NCBI GenBank assembly: GCA_018971835.1
Contig: JAGWZW010000005.1
Coordinates: 1 to 64,000, forward strand
Direction: 5' to 3'
Source: Alphaproteobacteria bacterium
GTDB lineage: Bacteria; Pseudomonadota; Alphaproteobacteria; Micropepsales; Micropepsaceae
Length of the DNA: 64,000 nucleotides
The translations under genes were made by a program, and so were the position numbers. Shown piece after piece: positions 8,333-16,571 of this stretch. The stretch's first letter is position 1; each line of letters begins with the position of its first letter. The notes below the pieces were generated by a model. That model was not told the origin of the DNA and did no database searches. It saw only the letters and a list, made by a program, of their open reading frames with translations.

Positions 8333-9928
8333 GTGACCGCTGGCGCTCCTTGGTGGCGCGGTGCGGTCATCTATCAGGTCTATGTCCGCTCCTTCGCGGA
8401 CGGCAACGGCGACGGGCAGGGGGATTTCTCCGGCCTGCGCTGCAAGCTGGGATATCTGGCCGGGCTTGGCGTGGACGCGATCTGGCTCTCGCCCATCCAT
8501 CCCTCGCCCAACCGGGACTGGGGCTACGACGTCTCGGATTTCGACGGCGTCCATCCCGATTACGGCACGCAGGAGGAGTTCGACCTTCTGCTGTCGGAGG
8601 CGCATGCCCTTGGCCTGAAGGTGATGACCGACGAGGTGCTGGCCCACACCTCGGACGAGCATCCCTGGTTTCTGGAAAGCCTCACGGGGCGGGACAAGGC
8701 CAACTGGTATGTCTGGGCCGATCCGAAGCCCGACGGCACTGCGCCCAACAACTGGCTCTCGGCCTTCGCCGGGCCGGCCTGGTCCTACCAGCCCGCACGC
8801 CAGAAATATTACCACCACAAATTCCTGCGCCAGCAGCCCAAACTGAACTGGCGCGAGCCCGCGGCGCGTGCGGCCGTGCTGGCGGTGCTGGAACGCTGGC
8901 TCTTGCGCGGGGTGGACGGTTTTCGCCTCGACGTGGCCAACGCCTATCTTCACGACCCCGCGTTGACCGGCAATCCGCCGGTGCCTCTGGAGGCGCGCAC
9001 GCTGTCGAGCTGGGCGCATCCGCCAAACATGCAATTCCACTATTATGACAGCAACTTGCCGGAGAATATCGAAGTCCTGGATGAAGTGCGCCGCACGGTC
9101 GAGCGCCATCCCGACCGCTTTGTAATGGGAGAATTTTCGGAGGAGGCCGAGCGCTGCGGCTGCTACGCCGCACCGGACGAAGGCCTGCACTCCGGCTACA
9201 GCTTCCCGCTGCTCGAAGCGCGCGCGCTCGGTGCCCTGTTCATTCGCGAGCATTACGCGATGCTGGCGCGCCACCCGCGCCACTGGCCATCCATCGCCTT
9301 TTCCAACCACGATGTGATGCGCACGGTCAGCCGCTTCGGCGGCGAGATGCCACCCGCTGGGCTGGACAAGCTGCTGCTGGCGCTGCTGCTCTCGCTGCGC
9401 GGCACGGCGCTGCTCTATCAGGGCGAAGAACTGGGCCTGACGCAGGCGCAGATTCCCCGTGCGCAACAGAAGGATCCGGTGGGCGATCTCTACTATCCGT
9501 ACGTCTATGGCCGCGACGGCTGCCGCACGCCCATGCCGTGGGATGGCGAAGCCGACAATCTCGGCTTCGGCACAGGTACGCCGTGGCTGCCGGCGCAGCA
9601 GGCCCACCGCAAGCTGGCCGTTTCGGCCCAGTTGGCTGATCCGGGCTCGGCGCTCAATTTCGCCCGCCGGTTTCTTACCACACGCAAGGCCAGTGCAGCG
9701 TTGCGCCTGGGCGACATCGCATTCCTCGACCTGCCGGAGCCGCTGCTGGCCTTCACGCGAACGGACGAGAACGAACGCGTGCTCTGCGTCTTCAACATGA
9801 GCGGCGACGAACAAACGTTCGCGATCGCCGATGCCGCGACGCTCGGTGTCGGCTGCGGCGCAACTTCGCTTTCGGGCCGGACGCTGCAGCTCGGCCCCTA
9901 TGCGGCGTGGTTCGGCACGCTGCTCTGA
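8333..9928 (+). CDS. GH13 alpha-glucosidase
   Basis: A 531-residue glycoside hydrolase of family 13, alpha-glucosidase/oligo-1,6-glucosidase subgroup, which releases glucose from alpha-linked oligosaccharides. The barrel motifs are present: YQVYVRSFADGNGDG at the start, GFRLDVANAY with the nucleophile Asp (about 200), VMGEFSEEAE with the acid/base Glu (about 265), and FSNHDVMRT with the third acid (about 325). RGTALLYQGEELGL follows. There is no signal peptide, so it acts on imported sugars. The GTG start has GAGG eight bases upstream, inside the end of the ClpP-like gene. The gene converges on a small secreted-protein gene only seven bases away. Confidence 0.88.
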   Translation: MTAGAPWWRGAVIYQVYVRSFADGNGDGQGDFSGLRCKLGYLAGLGVDAIWLSPIHPSPNRDWGYDVSDFDGVHPDYGTQEEFDLLLSEAHALGLKVMTDEVLAHTSDEHPWFLESLTGRDKANWYVWADPKPDGTAPNNWLSAFAGPAWSYQPARQKYYHHKFLRQQPKLNWREPAARAAVLAVLERWLLRGVDGFRLDVANAYLHDPALTGNPPVPLEARTLSSWAHPPNMQFHYYDSNLPENIEVLDEVRRTVERHPDRFVMGEFSEEAERCGCYAAPDEGLHSGYSFPLLEARALGALFIREHYAMLARHPRHWPSIAFSNHDVMRTVSRFGGEMPPAGLDKLLLALLLSLRGTALLYQGEELGLTQAQIPRAQQKDPVGDLYYPYVYGRDGCRTPMPWDGEADNLGFGTGTPWLPAQQAHRKLAVSAQLADPGSALNFARRFLTTRKASAALRLGDIAFLDLPEPLLAFTRTDENERVLCVFNMSGDEQTFAIADAATLGVGCGATSLSGRTLQLGPYAAWFGTLL

Positions 9929-9935
9929 CCTGCGG

Positions 9936-10280
9936 CTATTTCGCCTTGCCGCTGGCCGGGCAGGCCGCCACCTTCTTCCAGGTGACATGGTCCAGGGGGA
10001 TGCCCTGCATGCAGATGCCCATGTCCGCGCTGATCTTGCCGTGGCCCTGGATCATGTCGCCCATCGCCGGCTGCGGCTTGGCGGTCGTGATGTTGTAGAT
10101 CGTGCGCTGGCCGTTGGTGACCGAACGCACGCCCATGCAGCCTTTCTCCATCAGCGGTCCGGCCTCGCCGCAAAAATCGATACGCTGGCCGATCTTCGGC
10201 GCCGTGTTGTCTGCGCCGGCCGCTGGAACAGCCAGCATCGCCAAAAGGGATGCGGCCGTGCAACAGGTCGAGATTTTCAT
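9936..10280 (-). CDS. Small secreted cysteine-containing protein, unknown
   Basis: A 114-residue protein whose start at 10280 is set by a strong GGGAGG ten bases upstream. It has a signal peptide (MKISTCC, then a hydrophobic run to VPAAGA near residue 22). The mature part has about five cysteines (FCGEAG, KGCMG, GICMQG, AACPAS) that could pair in the periplasm. I do not recognise a family. The cysteine-rich layout and a match to neither strand's enzymes suggest a small envelope protein. It lies 32 bases after the IscU-like gene on the same strand and may be the last gene of that operon. Confidence 0.62.
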   Translation of the reverse strand: MKISTCCTAASLLAMLAVPAAGADNTAPKIGQRIDFCGEAGPLMEKGCMGVRSVTNGQRTIYNITTAKPQPAMGDMIQGHGKISADMGICMQGIPLDHVTWKKVAACPASGKAK

Positions 10281-10312
10281 GGTTCCTCCCCGGACTCGCT
10301 GTGCCGGGAAGT

Positions 10313-10741
10313 TTACTCCTGCCCGGCCTCGAATGCAGCCAGCAGCGCCTCGATCGGCAGCAATACGCATTTATGGCGGTTGCGGAATGCGGTGGCGCCC
10401 TCGAAGGCGGCATAGGCCTCGAACGGTGGGGCTGGCAGCTTGACGGGATCGGAGAGCATCGCCGTCACTTCGACATGCAGGTTTTCAACGTCGGCACGCG
10501 TCAGGCCCGCGGCTTCGCGTCCGAGGATCGCGGCGGAGGCCTGCGCCAGCACGCAGGCCTTGGTCCGATGCGCCAGCGCGGTGAGGTGGCCTGAGGCGTC
10601 TGTGAGGATGTCGAATTCCACCTTGTCGCCGCAGGCCGGGTTATGTGCGGCGCCATACGCATGCGGCCCGGACAGTTCACCGGCACCGTCAGCATCGGCC
10701 GCTAAGCGCAGGATTTCACGTTTATAAAGCGGATCGCTCAT
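10313..10741 (-). CDS. IscU/NifU-type iron-sulfur scaffold-like protein
   Basis: A 142-residue protein of the NifU N-terminal (IscU/SufU) family. Cys37 and Asp39 in NPACGDKVEF, Cys63 in RTKACVLAQAS and Cys125 in NRHKCVLL match the three cysteines and one aspartate that hold a nascent cluster in IscU. The gene overlaps the molybdenum-cofactor fusion gene by four bases (ATGA). A housekeeping IscU would normally sit with iscS; here the gene follows cofactor genes, so it may serve a dedicated metalloenzyme. That is inference. Confidence 0.8.
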   Translation of the reverse strand: MSDPLYKREILRLAADADGAGELSGPHAYGAAHNPACGDKVEFDILTDASGHLTALAHRTKACVLAQASAAILGREAAGLTRADVENLHVEVTAMLSDPVKLPAPPFEAYAAFEGATAFRNRHKCVLLPIEALLAAFEAGQE

Positions 10742-12363
10742 GGCTTCTCCGGATTGGCGTTCTGAAAGGCGGCGAGCGCCTCGGGCGTATCGAGGTCGAT
10801 GAGCGGGGCATCGTTCGCCGCTTCAATCTCGCACACCAGTTCGGCATAGGCGCCAATCAGGTTGCGTGCGCCAACATCGCCTTCGATCGCGAGGATTTCT
10901 GGAAAGAAGCGCCGCGCCCAGAGCACCGGATTGCCGCGCTTGCCGTCGCGCGTGGGCAGGCAGATGGCCCGGTCCTCGCCCGGATCGAAGGCGGCGATCA
11001 GCCGGTCGATCAGCACCGTGTCCACGCCAGGCATGTCGCCCAAAAGCACCAAAGCACCGTCGCAGTCCTCCGGCAGGGCATTGATCCCCGTTTTCAAAGA
11101 CGCACTCAAACCTTTTGAGAAATCTGGGTTATGTGCGAATTGAAGCTGCAGGCCGGCCAGCGCCGCCCTGACTTCGCTGCCGGCATTTCCGGTCACCACG
11201 ACAACCTGATCGGCATGGCTGGCGAGCGCCGCTTCGGCGACATGGCGGAGCATAGGTTTGCCCTTTACGGCGATCAGCAGCTTGTTGGTGCCCATGCGCG
11301 ATGAAAGCCCGGCCGCCAGGATGATGGCGCCGATCCTGCGGGCGCGCGGCGGCTCGGCGGCCGGCTCGTCGCGCGGTTGCGGGCGTGTCGGGATTTCCGC
11401 GAGGAGCCCGCCCACGCCCATTGCGGCGATCTCGGCGCGGCCGGTCGGAAGGCCTGCCAGCACCCGCCACAGCACGAAGTCGAAGCCATTGAGCTTGGGG
11501 GCGCGCGCGCAGCCGGGCAGGCCGATCACGGTGGTGCTGCCGATCTCGCCCAGGAGCAGCAGATTGCCGGGATCGACCGGCATGCCGAAATGGCGGACGC
11601 GCCCACCTGCCATTTCGATGGCGGCAGGAATGACGTCGCGGCGGTCGGTGATGGCGCTGGCGCCGAACACCAGAATGGGATCGGCGCCGGCGTCCCGCGC
11701 TTCCGCGATGGCCGGAGCGAGGGCTGCCGGGTCATGGTCCACCCGCCGCTCGAAGGAGACGGCGGAGCCGAATGCCGCAAGGCGCGCGTCGACAGCGGTG
11801 CGGTTGCGGTCGAGCATCACAGGATTGGTGGAGGGGAGCGCCGTCGAAATCAGCCCGGCCTGTTTCGGCTGGAACGGTGCCACGCTGAGAATCGGCCCGT
11901 CGGCCAGGATCTGTTCGGCGCGTTCGATCGCGCTGCGCGGCGCCGCGAAGGGAATGATCTTGACGGTGGCCAGCATCTGGCGCGGCGTGACGCGGGCGAA
12001 GGGGGCCAGCGTCGCCAGGGTGATGGCCTCGTCGATGGCATTCAGCGCCGCGACACGGGCGGTATCGAGCACCGCCAGGCCGTGGGTATCGGCGTACAGA
12101 TTGGCGCGGCCGGTGAAGGGCGCGCGCGCATGGACATGGTCGCCGCCGCACCTGGCCGCCAGACGGGCGGCAGCTTCGTCTTCGGGCACGTCGCCGGACT
12201 CCAGCCGCGCGATCACCACGCTGTGGCGGCCGGCGGCGCACAACGTTGCGACATCCGCCGCCGAAAGCATGCGGCCTTTTTTGAACAGGCGACTGCCGGC
12301 CCGCACGGCATGGGCCAGGATGCCGCCTTCGGCCTCGGCAATGGGGGTTGGTCCGAACTGCAT
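10738..12363 (-). CDS. MoeA-like molybdopterin-binding domain fused to MocA/MobA-type nucleotidyltransferase
   Basis: A 541-residue two-domain protein. Residues 1 to about 330 form a molybdopterin-binding domain of the MoeA/MogA class, with VFGASAITDRRDVIPAAI and VIGLPGCARAPKLNGFD. Residues from about 345 are a MobA-like nucleotidyltransferase with the start signature AIILAAGLSSRMGTNKLL, then LVLLGDMPGV for metal binding. The second half most resembles MocA, which attaches CMP to molybdopterin for xanthine-oxidase and CO-dehydrogenase-type enzymes. Such fusions are known in alphaproteobacteria. The start at 12363 gives MQFGPTPIAEAEGG. It follows the sensor kinase by ten bases, and the nearby cox-like genes would be its customers. 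Confidence 0.85.
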   Translation of the reverse strand: MQFGPTPIAEAEGGILAHAVRAGSRLFKKGRMLSAADVATLCAAGRHSVVIARLESGDVPEDEAAARLAARCGGDHVHARAPFTGRANLYADTHGLAVLDTARVAALNAIDEAITLATLAPFARVTPRQMLATVKIIPFAAPRSAIERAEQILADGPILSVAPFQPKQAGLISTALPSTNPVMLDRNRTAVDARLAAFGSAVSFERRVDHDPAALAPAIAEARDAGADPILVFGASAITDRRDVIPAAIEMAGGRVRHFGMPVDPGNLLLLGEIGSTTVIGLPGCARAPKLNGFDFVLWRVLAGLPTGRAEIAAMGVGGLLAEIPTRPQPRDEPAAEPPRARRIGAIILAAGLSSRMGTNKLLIAVKGKPMLRHVAEAALASHADQVVVVTGNAGSEVRAALAGLQLQFAHNPDFSKGLSASLKTGINALPEDCDGALVLLGDMPGVDTVLIDRLIAAFDPGEDRAICLPTRDGKRGNPVLWARRFFPEILAIEGDVGARNLIGAYAELVCEIEAANDAPLIDLDTPEALAAFQNANPEKP

Positions 12364-12373
12364 GGGCGTGAGA

Positions 12374-13750
12374 TTAGGCGCCCGCCCTGTCGCGGGGCAA
12401 ACACAAGATAGCGCGCAGACCACCTTCGGCTCGATTTTCCAGGGTGATGCAGCCGCCGTGGTTCTCGGCGATAGCCTTGACCAGAGTGAGGCCAAGGCCC
12501 GCCCCGCCGGTCTCGCTGCTGCGCGAACTCTCCAGCCGGACGAAGGGGTCGAAGACCCGCGCGCGATCGGCCTCCGAGATACCCGGCCCGTCGTCCTCGA
12601 TAATGACGGAATAGCTGTTGGCGGTTTTCTCCAATCGTACCGAAGCGGACTTACCGTATGCGACCGCGTTTTCAATCAGGTTGCGGACGGCGCGGCGGAT
12701 TTCATTGGGCCGGCACATTAGCGGCGCGGCATCATGCGGCGCCCAGTTTACGGGCATTCCGACGTCTTCGAGGTCCGCGCAGAGGCTTTCGACCAAGGCC
12801 GCCAGGTCGATCTTGCGCCGCTCCTCCCAGCCGGCGCCGCGCGCTGCGTCGAGCACCGCCTCGGTCAGCGTTTGCAGTTCCTGCAGGTTTTTCTGGAGCC
12901 GCTCGCGCAGTTCCTCGTCTTCAATGAATTCCATGCTGATGCGCATGGCAGTGATCGGGGTGCGCAGATCGTGCCCAACGGCGGACAGCAACTGGCGTTG
13001 GCTTTGGAGCGTGCGGGTCACCTGGTCGGTCATGGCGTTGAAGGCCTGGGCGGCGTGGCGTACGTCCTCGGGCCCTTCTTCCTTGAGCCGCGGCGCCCGT
13101 CCACCGCGGGCAACTTCGGAGGCGGCCCCGGCCAGCCGTTGCAGCGGGCGCGCGACGCGCCGGGCGGCAAAGGCGGCAGCCGCCGACGCGGTCAGGATCG
13201 CCACCAGTGCCGTGAGCAGGAATTGCCCCAGCGCCCAGGGTGGCGGGCCGAGCCGGAACACCGTCGTCACGAGCTGCGTGCCGCGGACGACAGGCAGGGT
13301 GATTTCGATGATGGAACCGTGCTCGCGCAGAAGGTGGTTGTGCGGCAAGGGGGCATGGTAATCGGCCGGGCCCATGACGTGGACGACGACCGGTTCCCTG
13401 GAGCGCTTCTCGGGCAGCATGGCGCGCAGGCGCGTGGCCAGCGCGGCCTCTTCGCCGGTCATCGCGGAGGTCTTGGCCTTGCCGTGCAGCAGGCGGAAGT
13501 GCCAGGCCTCCGAGCCCATCGCTTGCACGGCCGCCTGCCGCTCCTTGGCCGGGATGCCGCTGAGCAGCGAGGCGACGGCGGCAGTGCGGTCGAGCAGCCG
13601 TTCGGTCACATCGCTTTCAGTCAGCCGGTGGTGGGTGGCCGCAAACCAGACGGCGACCCCGATATTGGAGAGCAGCACGGCCGCGGCCGTCAGCACGATG
13701 AGCTGGGCGGCCAGAGTCCGCGGCCACCAGTTGCGCGGGAAAAGCTTCAT
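12374..13750 (-). CDS. Sensor histidine kinase of a two-component system (EnvZ-like)
   Basis: A 458-residue membrane kinase. Two membrane segments (about 13-37 and 172-195) flank a periplasmic sensor region of about 130 residues with no recognised fold. A HAMP domain follows (about 196-245), then the phospho-accepting His260 in LSAVGHDLRTPITAM, the N box around RNLIENAVAYG, and the ATP site DDGPGISEADRARVFDPF. The start overlaps the response-regulator stop (ATGA). The signal sensed is unknown. The kinase is cotranscribed with the molybdenum-cofactor gene downstream, which is an unusual pairing. Confidence 0.92.
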   Translation of the reverse strand: MKLFPRNWWPRTLAAQLIVLTAAAVLLSNIGVAVWFAATHHRLTESDVTERLLDRTAAVASLLSGIPAKERQAAVQAMGSEAWHFRLLHGKAKTSAMTGEEAALATRLRAMLPEKRSREPVVVHVMGPADYHAPLPHNHLLREHGSIIEITLPVVRGTQLVTTVFRLGPPPWALGQFLLTALVAILTASAAAAFAARRVARPLQRLAGAASEVARGGRAPRLKEEGPEDVRHAAQAFNAMTDQVTRTLQSQRQLLSAVGHDLRTPITAMRISMEFIEDEELRERLQKNLQELQTLTEAVLDAARGAGWEERRKIDLAALVESLCADLEDVGMPVNWAPHDAAPLMCRPNEIRRAVRNLIENAVAYGKSASVRLEKTANSYSVIIEDDGPGISEADRARVFDPFVRLESSRSSETGGAGLGLTLVKAIAENHGGCITLENRAEGGLRAILCLPRDRAGA

Positions 13751-14472
13751 CGCGTTTCGGGTTCCACTGCGAGCATGTACCCCCCGCCCCAGACGGTTTT
13801 GATGTAGCGCGGATTCTTGGGGTCGGGTTCGATTTTCTTGCGCAGCCGGCTGACGTGATTGTCGATCGAGCGGTCGAACAGCTCGGCGTCGCGGCCCTTG
13901 GTGAGATCGAGCAGCTGGTTGCGTGTCAACGCGATCTTCGGGTGTTCGAGCAGCGCGCTGAGCAGGCGGAACTCGCTGGAGGACAGCGGCGTGGCCATGC
14001 CCTCAATATCGATGAGTTCGCGCTGGCCGGTGTCGAGTATCCACTCGCCAAACTTGATGCGCTCGCTCTCCGGCGCCTTCTGGCGCGGCGGCAGCGCCTG
14101 GGTGCGCCGAAGCACTGCCGCGATGCGGGCGACCAGTTCGCGTGGGGAGAAAGGCTTGGGTATGTAGTCGTCCGCGCCCATTTCCAGACCGATGATGCGG
14201 TCCACCTCCTCGCCGCGCGCCGTCAGCAGGATCACCGGAATCTGCGAGGTTTCGCGGATCGAGCGGCAGAGGCTGAGCCCGTCTTCGCCGGGCATCATCA
14301 CGTCCAGCACCACCAGATCAATGGCTGCGCCGCGCATCAGCTTGCGCGCGGCCTGAGCGTCGGCGGCCACGTTTGTGCGATAGCCGTGCTCGCGCAGATA
14401 GCGCGCCAGCGGCTCACGGATATCGCGGGCATCTTCGACGACGAGGATATGCGGGCTCGGTTCGTTGGACAT
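13747..14472 (-). CDS. OmpR-family response regulator
   Basis: A 241-residue regulator. The receiver domain (about 8-120) has the acidic pair VVEDARD, the phospho-acceptor Asp57 in VVLDVMMPGEDG, and the conserved lysine in DDYIPKPFSPREL. A C-terminal winged helix of the OmpR/PhoB type (about 140-238) includes LTRNQLLDLTKGRDAELFDRSIDNHVSRLR in two parts and ends in IKTVWGGGYML. I place the start at 14472 (MSNEPSPH). It is the first gene of the operon with the kinase. It is divergent from the EF-hand gene, and the 190-base gap contains palindromes that could be its binding sites. Confidence 0.92.
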   Translation of the reverse strand: MSNEPSPHILVVEDARDIREPLARYLREHGYRTNVAADAQAARKLMRGAAIDLVVLDVMMPGEDGLSLCRSIRETSQIPVILLTARGEEVDRIIGLEMGADDYIPKPFSPRELVARIAAVLRRTQALPPRQKAPESERIKFGEWILDTGQRELIDIEGMATPLSSSEFRLLSALLEHPKIALTRNQLLDLTKGRDAELFDRSIDNHVSRLRKKIEPDPKNPRYIKTVWGGGYMLAVEPETR

Positions 14473-14523
14473 GATCGGCGTCCGATATTTCACACCCAAG
14501 ATGTGGCGAGAATCGCACATCTG

Positions 14524-14543
14524 CAAATCCATTTGTCGCAAAT
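14524..14543. promoter_or_regulatory. Overlapping palindromes in the divergent regulator/EF-hand promoter region
   Basis: CAAATCCATTTG (14524-14535) and ATTTGTCGCAAAT (14531-14543) are both perfect inverted repeats with five-base arms that share one arm. Related half-sites, ATTTTGCGAC (14571) and CATTTGCGGC (14581), follow within 50 bases. This lies between the divergent response regulator and EF-hand genes and is a good candidate for an operator of that regulator. No experimental support is visible from sequence. Confidence 0.5.
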
Positions 14544-14662
14544 TATCGCAGACTTGGAGCCTTCGCGCACATTTTGCGACCATTTGCGGCAGCCGGGACA
14601 AAGTTTCGGTCCCTGGTTCGCCTATCAAGGGCGCGGAGGGTCTTCTCGAAATGGAGTCTGCA

Positions 14663-15517
14663 ATGAATCAAGGCATTCGCACGGCGCTCCTGGCCGGCGC
14701 CGTCCTGCTGGGGGGAATGGGCATTGCGTTCGCGCAGATGGAACCGCCTCCTCCGCCGCCGGACCTTTACGGCCCGGGCCCGATGAACGGCCGCATGGCG
14801 GAACGGTTGCTCACGGATTTCGATCTCAACCATGACGGCAAGATCACGAAGGCCGAGGTGGCGAAGGTCGAAGCCCAGCGTTTCGCGGCAGCCACGGGCG
14901 GCGGTGCCACCATGAGCGAAGCCCAGTTCGCCGCCAGCCACGACAAGATGCTGCGGCAGCATTCCGATGCGATGTTCCACCGGATCGATTGGAACGGCGA
15001 CGGCGTGCTCTCTCTCGAAGAATTCGCCGCGCCTATCCGCGCCCGCTTCGAGATGATGGACCGCAACGGCACCGGTGCGATTTCCTGCCACGCCGCGGCG
15101 CAGGGCGGCAAGCCCGCGCGGCAAGGTATGCGCGGTCACGGCGGCCATTTCCGTGGCGCGCGCTTTGCCAAGGTCTGTCAGGAAGCCGACCTTAATCACG
15201 ACGGCAAGGTCACCCGCGCCGAGGCCGACAAGTTCATCGCCCAGAAGTACGCAGCGGCAGTCAGAGGCGGCAAGGGCATGACGCCGGACGAGTTCTATCA
15301 GCTTACGAAAGTCCGCTTTGCACAGATGGAAGCGCGCCGCTTCCAGCGCCTCGACACCAAGCATGACGGCAAGCTGAGCGAGGCCGAATTCGCCGCCCCC
15401 GGCGCGAAAATCTTTGCGCGGCTGGATCGCAACCACGACGGTGTCCTGACCAAGGACGAATTGACTTCCCCGCCGCACAAAGGCCCCCGCGGCGGCTGGG
15501 GCAGGAAGCCGGGATAA
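14663..15517 (+). CDS. Secreted EF-hand calcium-binding protein
   Basis: A 284-residue protein with a signal peptide (MNQGIRTALLAGAVLLGG then GIAFAQ, cut near residue 25) and a proline-rich start to the mature chain (EPPPPPPDLYG). At least five EF-hand loops fit the D-x-D/N-x-D-G pattern: DLNHDGKITKAE, DWNGDGVLSLEE, DLNHDGKVTRAE, DTKHDGKLSEAE and DRNHDGVLTKDE; a sixth, DRNGTGAISCHA, is degenerate. It probably binds calcium in the periplasm. The ATG at 14663 has GGAG six bases upstream, better than the in-frame ATG at 14651. It is divergent from a two-component system that could control it. Confidence 0.87.
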   Translation: MNQGIRTALLAGAVLLGGMGIAFAQMEPPPPPPDLYGPGPMNGRMAERLLTDFDLNHDGKITKAEVAKVEAQRFAAATGGGATMSEAQFAASHDKMLRQHSDAMFHRIDWNGDGVLSLEEFAAPIRARFEMMDRNGTGAISCHAAAQGGKPARQGMRGHGGHFRGARFAKVCQEADLNHDGKVTRAEADKFIAQKYAAAVRGGKGMTPDEFYQLTKVRFAQMEARRFQRLDTKHDGKLSEAEFAAPGAKIFARLDRNHDGVLTKDELTSPPHKGPRGGWGRKPG

Positions 15518-15529
15518 CCCCAATCCCGG
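15509..15529. terminator. Hairpin between convergent EF-hand and xdhC-like genes
   Basis: CCGGGAT (15509-15515) and ATCCCGG (15523-15529) form a perfect seven-base-pair stem with a seven-base loop. It spans the EF-hand stop codon and ends one base before the stop of the opposing gene. It is well placed as a bidirectional terminator, though it has no U-run. Confidence 0.45.
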
Positions 15530-15530
15530 G

Positions 15531-16241
15531 TCAAGCCTGCGCGCGGACGGCGAAACGCTCCCACCCGCCGTCCGCGCGAAGTTTGAGCGTCATTTCCGCC
15601 AGAATAGAAACCGCAATTTCCGCGGGCGAGCGTGCGCCGATGGCAAGGCCCACCGGGCCGTGAATGCGCTTCAGCTCGTCTTCGGTGAAACCTTGCGCCT
15701 TAAGGCGCGCCAGACGCGCGGCGTGACTCTTTTTCGAGCCCAGCGCACCGATATAGAAGCAGGGCGAGCGCAGCGCCGCCGCCAATCCCGGGTCGTCGAA
15801 CTTCGGATCGTGGCTCAAGGCCACTAGCGCGCTGCGGGGACCAAGCGGCTTCCGGGCCAACGCCTCGTCGGGCCAGTCGTGCGACAGCGCCATGCCGGGA
15901 AAGCGCGCGGCGGTGGCGAAGGCCTGGCGCGGATCGATGATGCACACGCTATAACCGGCCAGCGCCGCCATCTGCGACAGCGGTTGGGCGATGTGCACCG
16001 CGCCGATGAGTACCAGATCGAGCGGCGGATTGTGTACCGACAGGAACCAGCTTCGGCCTTCGATTTCCACGGGCTCGCTGCGGTCGGCACGCGCGGCCGC
16101 AGCGGCAGCGCGTTCGAGTTCGCTTGTCGGGTTGGACGGATCGATCAGCCGCTCTTCACCCGTCGCCAGATCCACCGCGCGCACGATAGCGCGGCCAGCG
16201 TGGCGGGCTTCGTTCAGGGCGTGCAGCGTATCCTGGTGCAT
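15531..16241 (-). CDS. XdhC-family protein, Rossmann-domain half
   Basis: A 236-residue protein. After about 75 residues of N-terminal region comes the XdhC C-terminal Rossmann domain, with LVLIGAVHIAQPLSQMA (about 76-92), YIGALGSKKSHAARLARL and GPVGLAIGARSPAEIAVSI. XdhC binds the molybdenum cofactor, helps its sulfuration and inserts it into xanthine-dehydrogenase or CO-dehydrogenase-type enzymes. It starts immediately after the stop of the companion N-domain gene, so the usual single XdhC protein is split in two here. It is the last gene of the cox-like operon. Confidence 0.85.
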   Translation of the reverse strand: MHQDTLHALNEARHAGRAIVRAVDLATGEERLIDPSNPTSELERAAAAAARADRSEPVEIEGRSWFLSVHNPPLDLVLIGAVHIAQPLSQMAALAGYSVCIIDPRQAFATAARFPGMALSHDWPDEALARKPLGPRSALVALSHDPKFDDPGLAAALRSPCFYIGALGSKKSHAARLARLKAQGFTEDELKRIHGPVGLAIGARSPAEIAVSILAEMTLKLRADGGWERFAVRAQA

Positions 16242-16571
16242 TCAATCCAGCGCCTCGACGAGAATTTCGATCCGTCCGCCGCAAGCCAGCCCTACGGCCC
16301 AGGCTTCTGCGTCGCTGACGCCGAATTCGAGCTGCTTGATCCTGCCAGTGCGCATCACGTCCTGCGCGCCTTCGATCACTGCGCCTTCGACGCAGCCGCC
16401 GGACACCGAGCCGATGAAGGCGCCGTCATCGCGCACGGCCACCTGGCTGCCGGCCGGGCGTGGCGCCGAGCCCCAGGTCTTGACCACCGTGGCGAGCGCG
16501 ACCTTGTGGCCTTCGCCGCGCCAGCGCGCCGCGGTGTCCAGAACGTCATCACCGTCTGCCGTGCCGCTCAT
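16242..16571 (-). CDS. XdhC/CoxI-domain protein, short N-terminal half
   Basis: A 109-residue protein corresponding to the XdhC_CoxI domain alone. The signature TWGSAPRPAGSQVAV and the segment GSVSGGCVEGAVI are clear. Start at 16571 overlaps the coxM-like stop (ATGA), and its stop abuts the start of the Rossmann-half gene. The two halves probably act together in loading the molybdenum cofactor. The conserved cysteine in SGGCVEG is intact. Confidence 0.83.
   Translation of the reverse strand: MSGTADGDDVLDTAARWRGEGHKVALATVVKTWGSAPRPAGSQVAVRDDGAFIGSVSGGCVEGAVIEGAQDVMRTGRIKQLEFGVSDAEAWAVGLACGGRIEILVEALD

Noticed and set aside
7883-9988. A 701-codon open frame on the minus strand
   Set aside because: It lies fully antisense to the ClpP-like and GH13 genes, has low-complexity Arg/Gly/Val-rich content, and shows no family motif. 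It is a by-product of high GC codon use.
12364-12675. Upstream extension of the MoeA-like/MocA gene to 12675
   Set aside because: The extra 104 codons overlap the kinase gene almost completely and show no homology; the start at 12363 gives the normal family N terminus.
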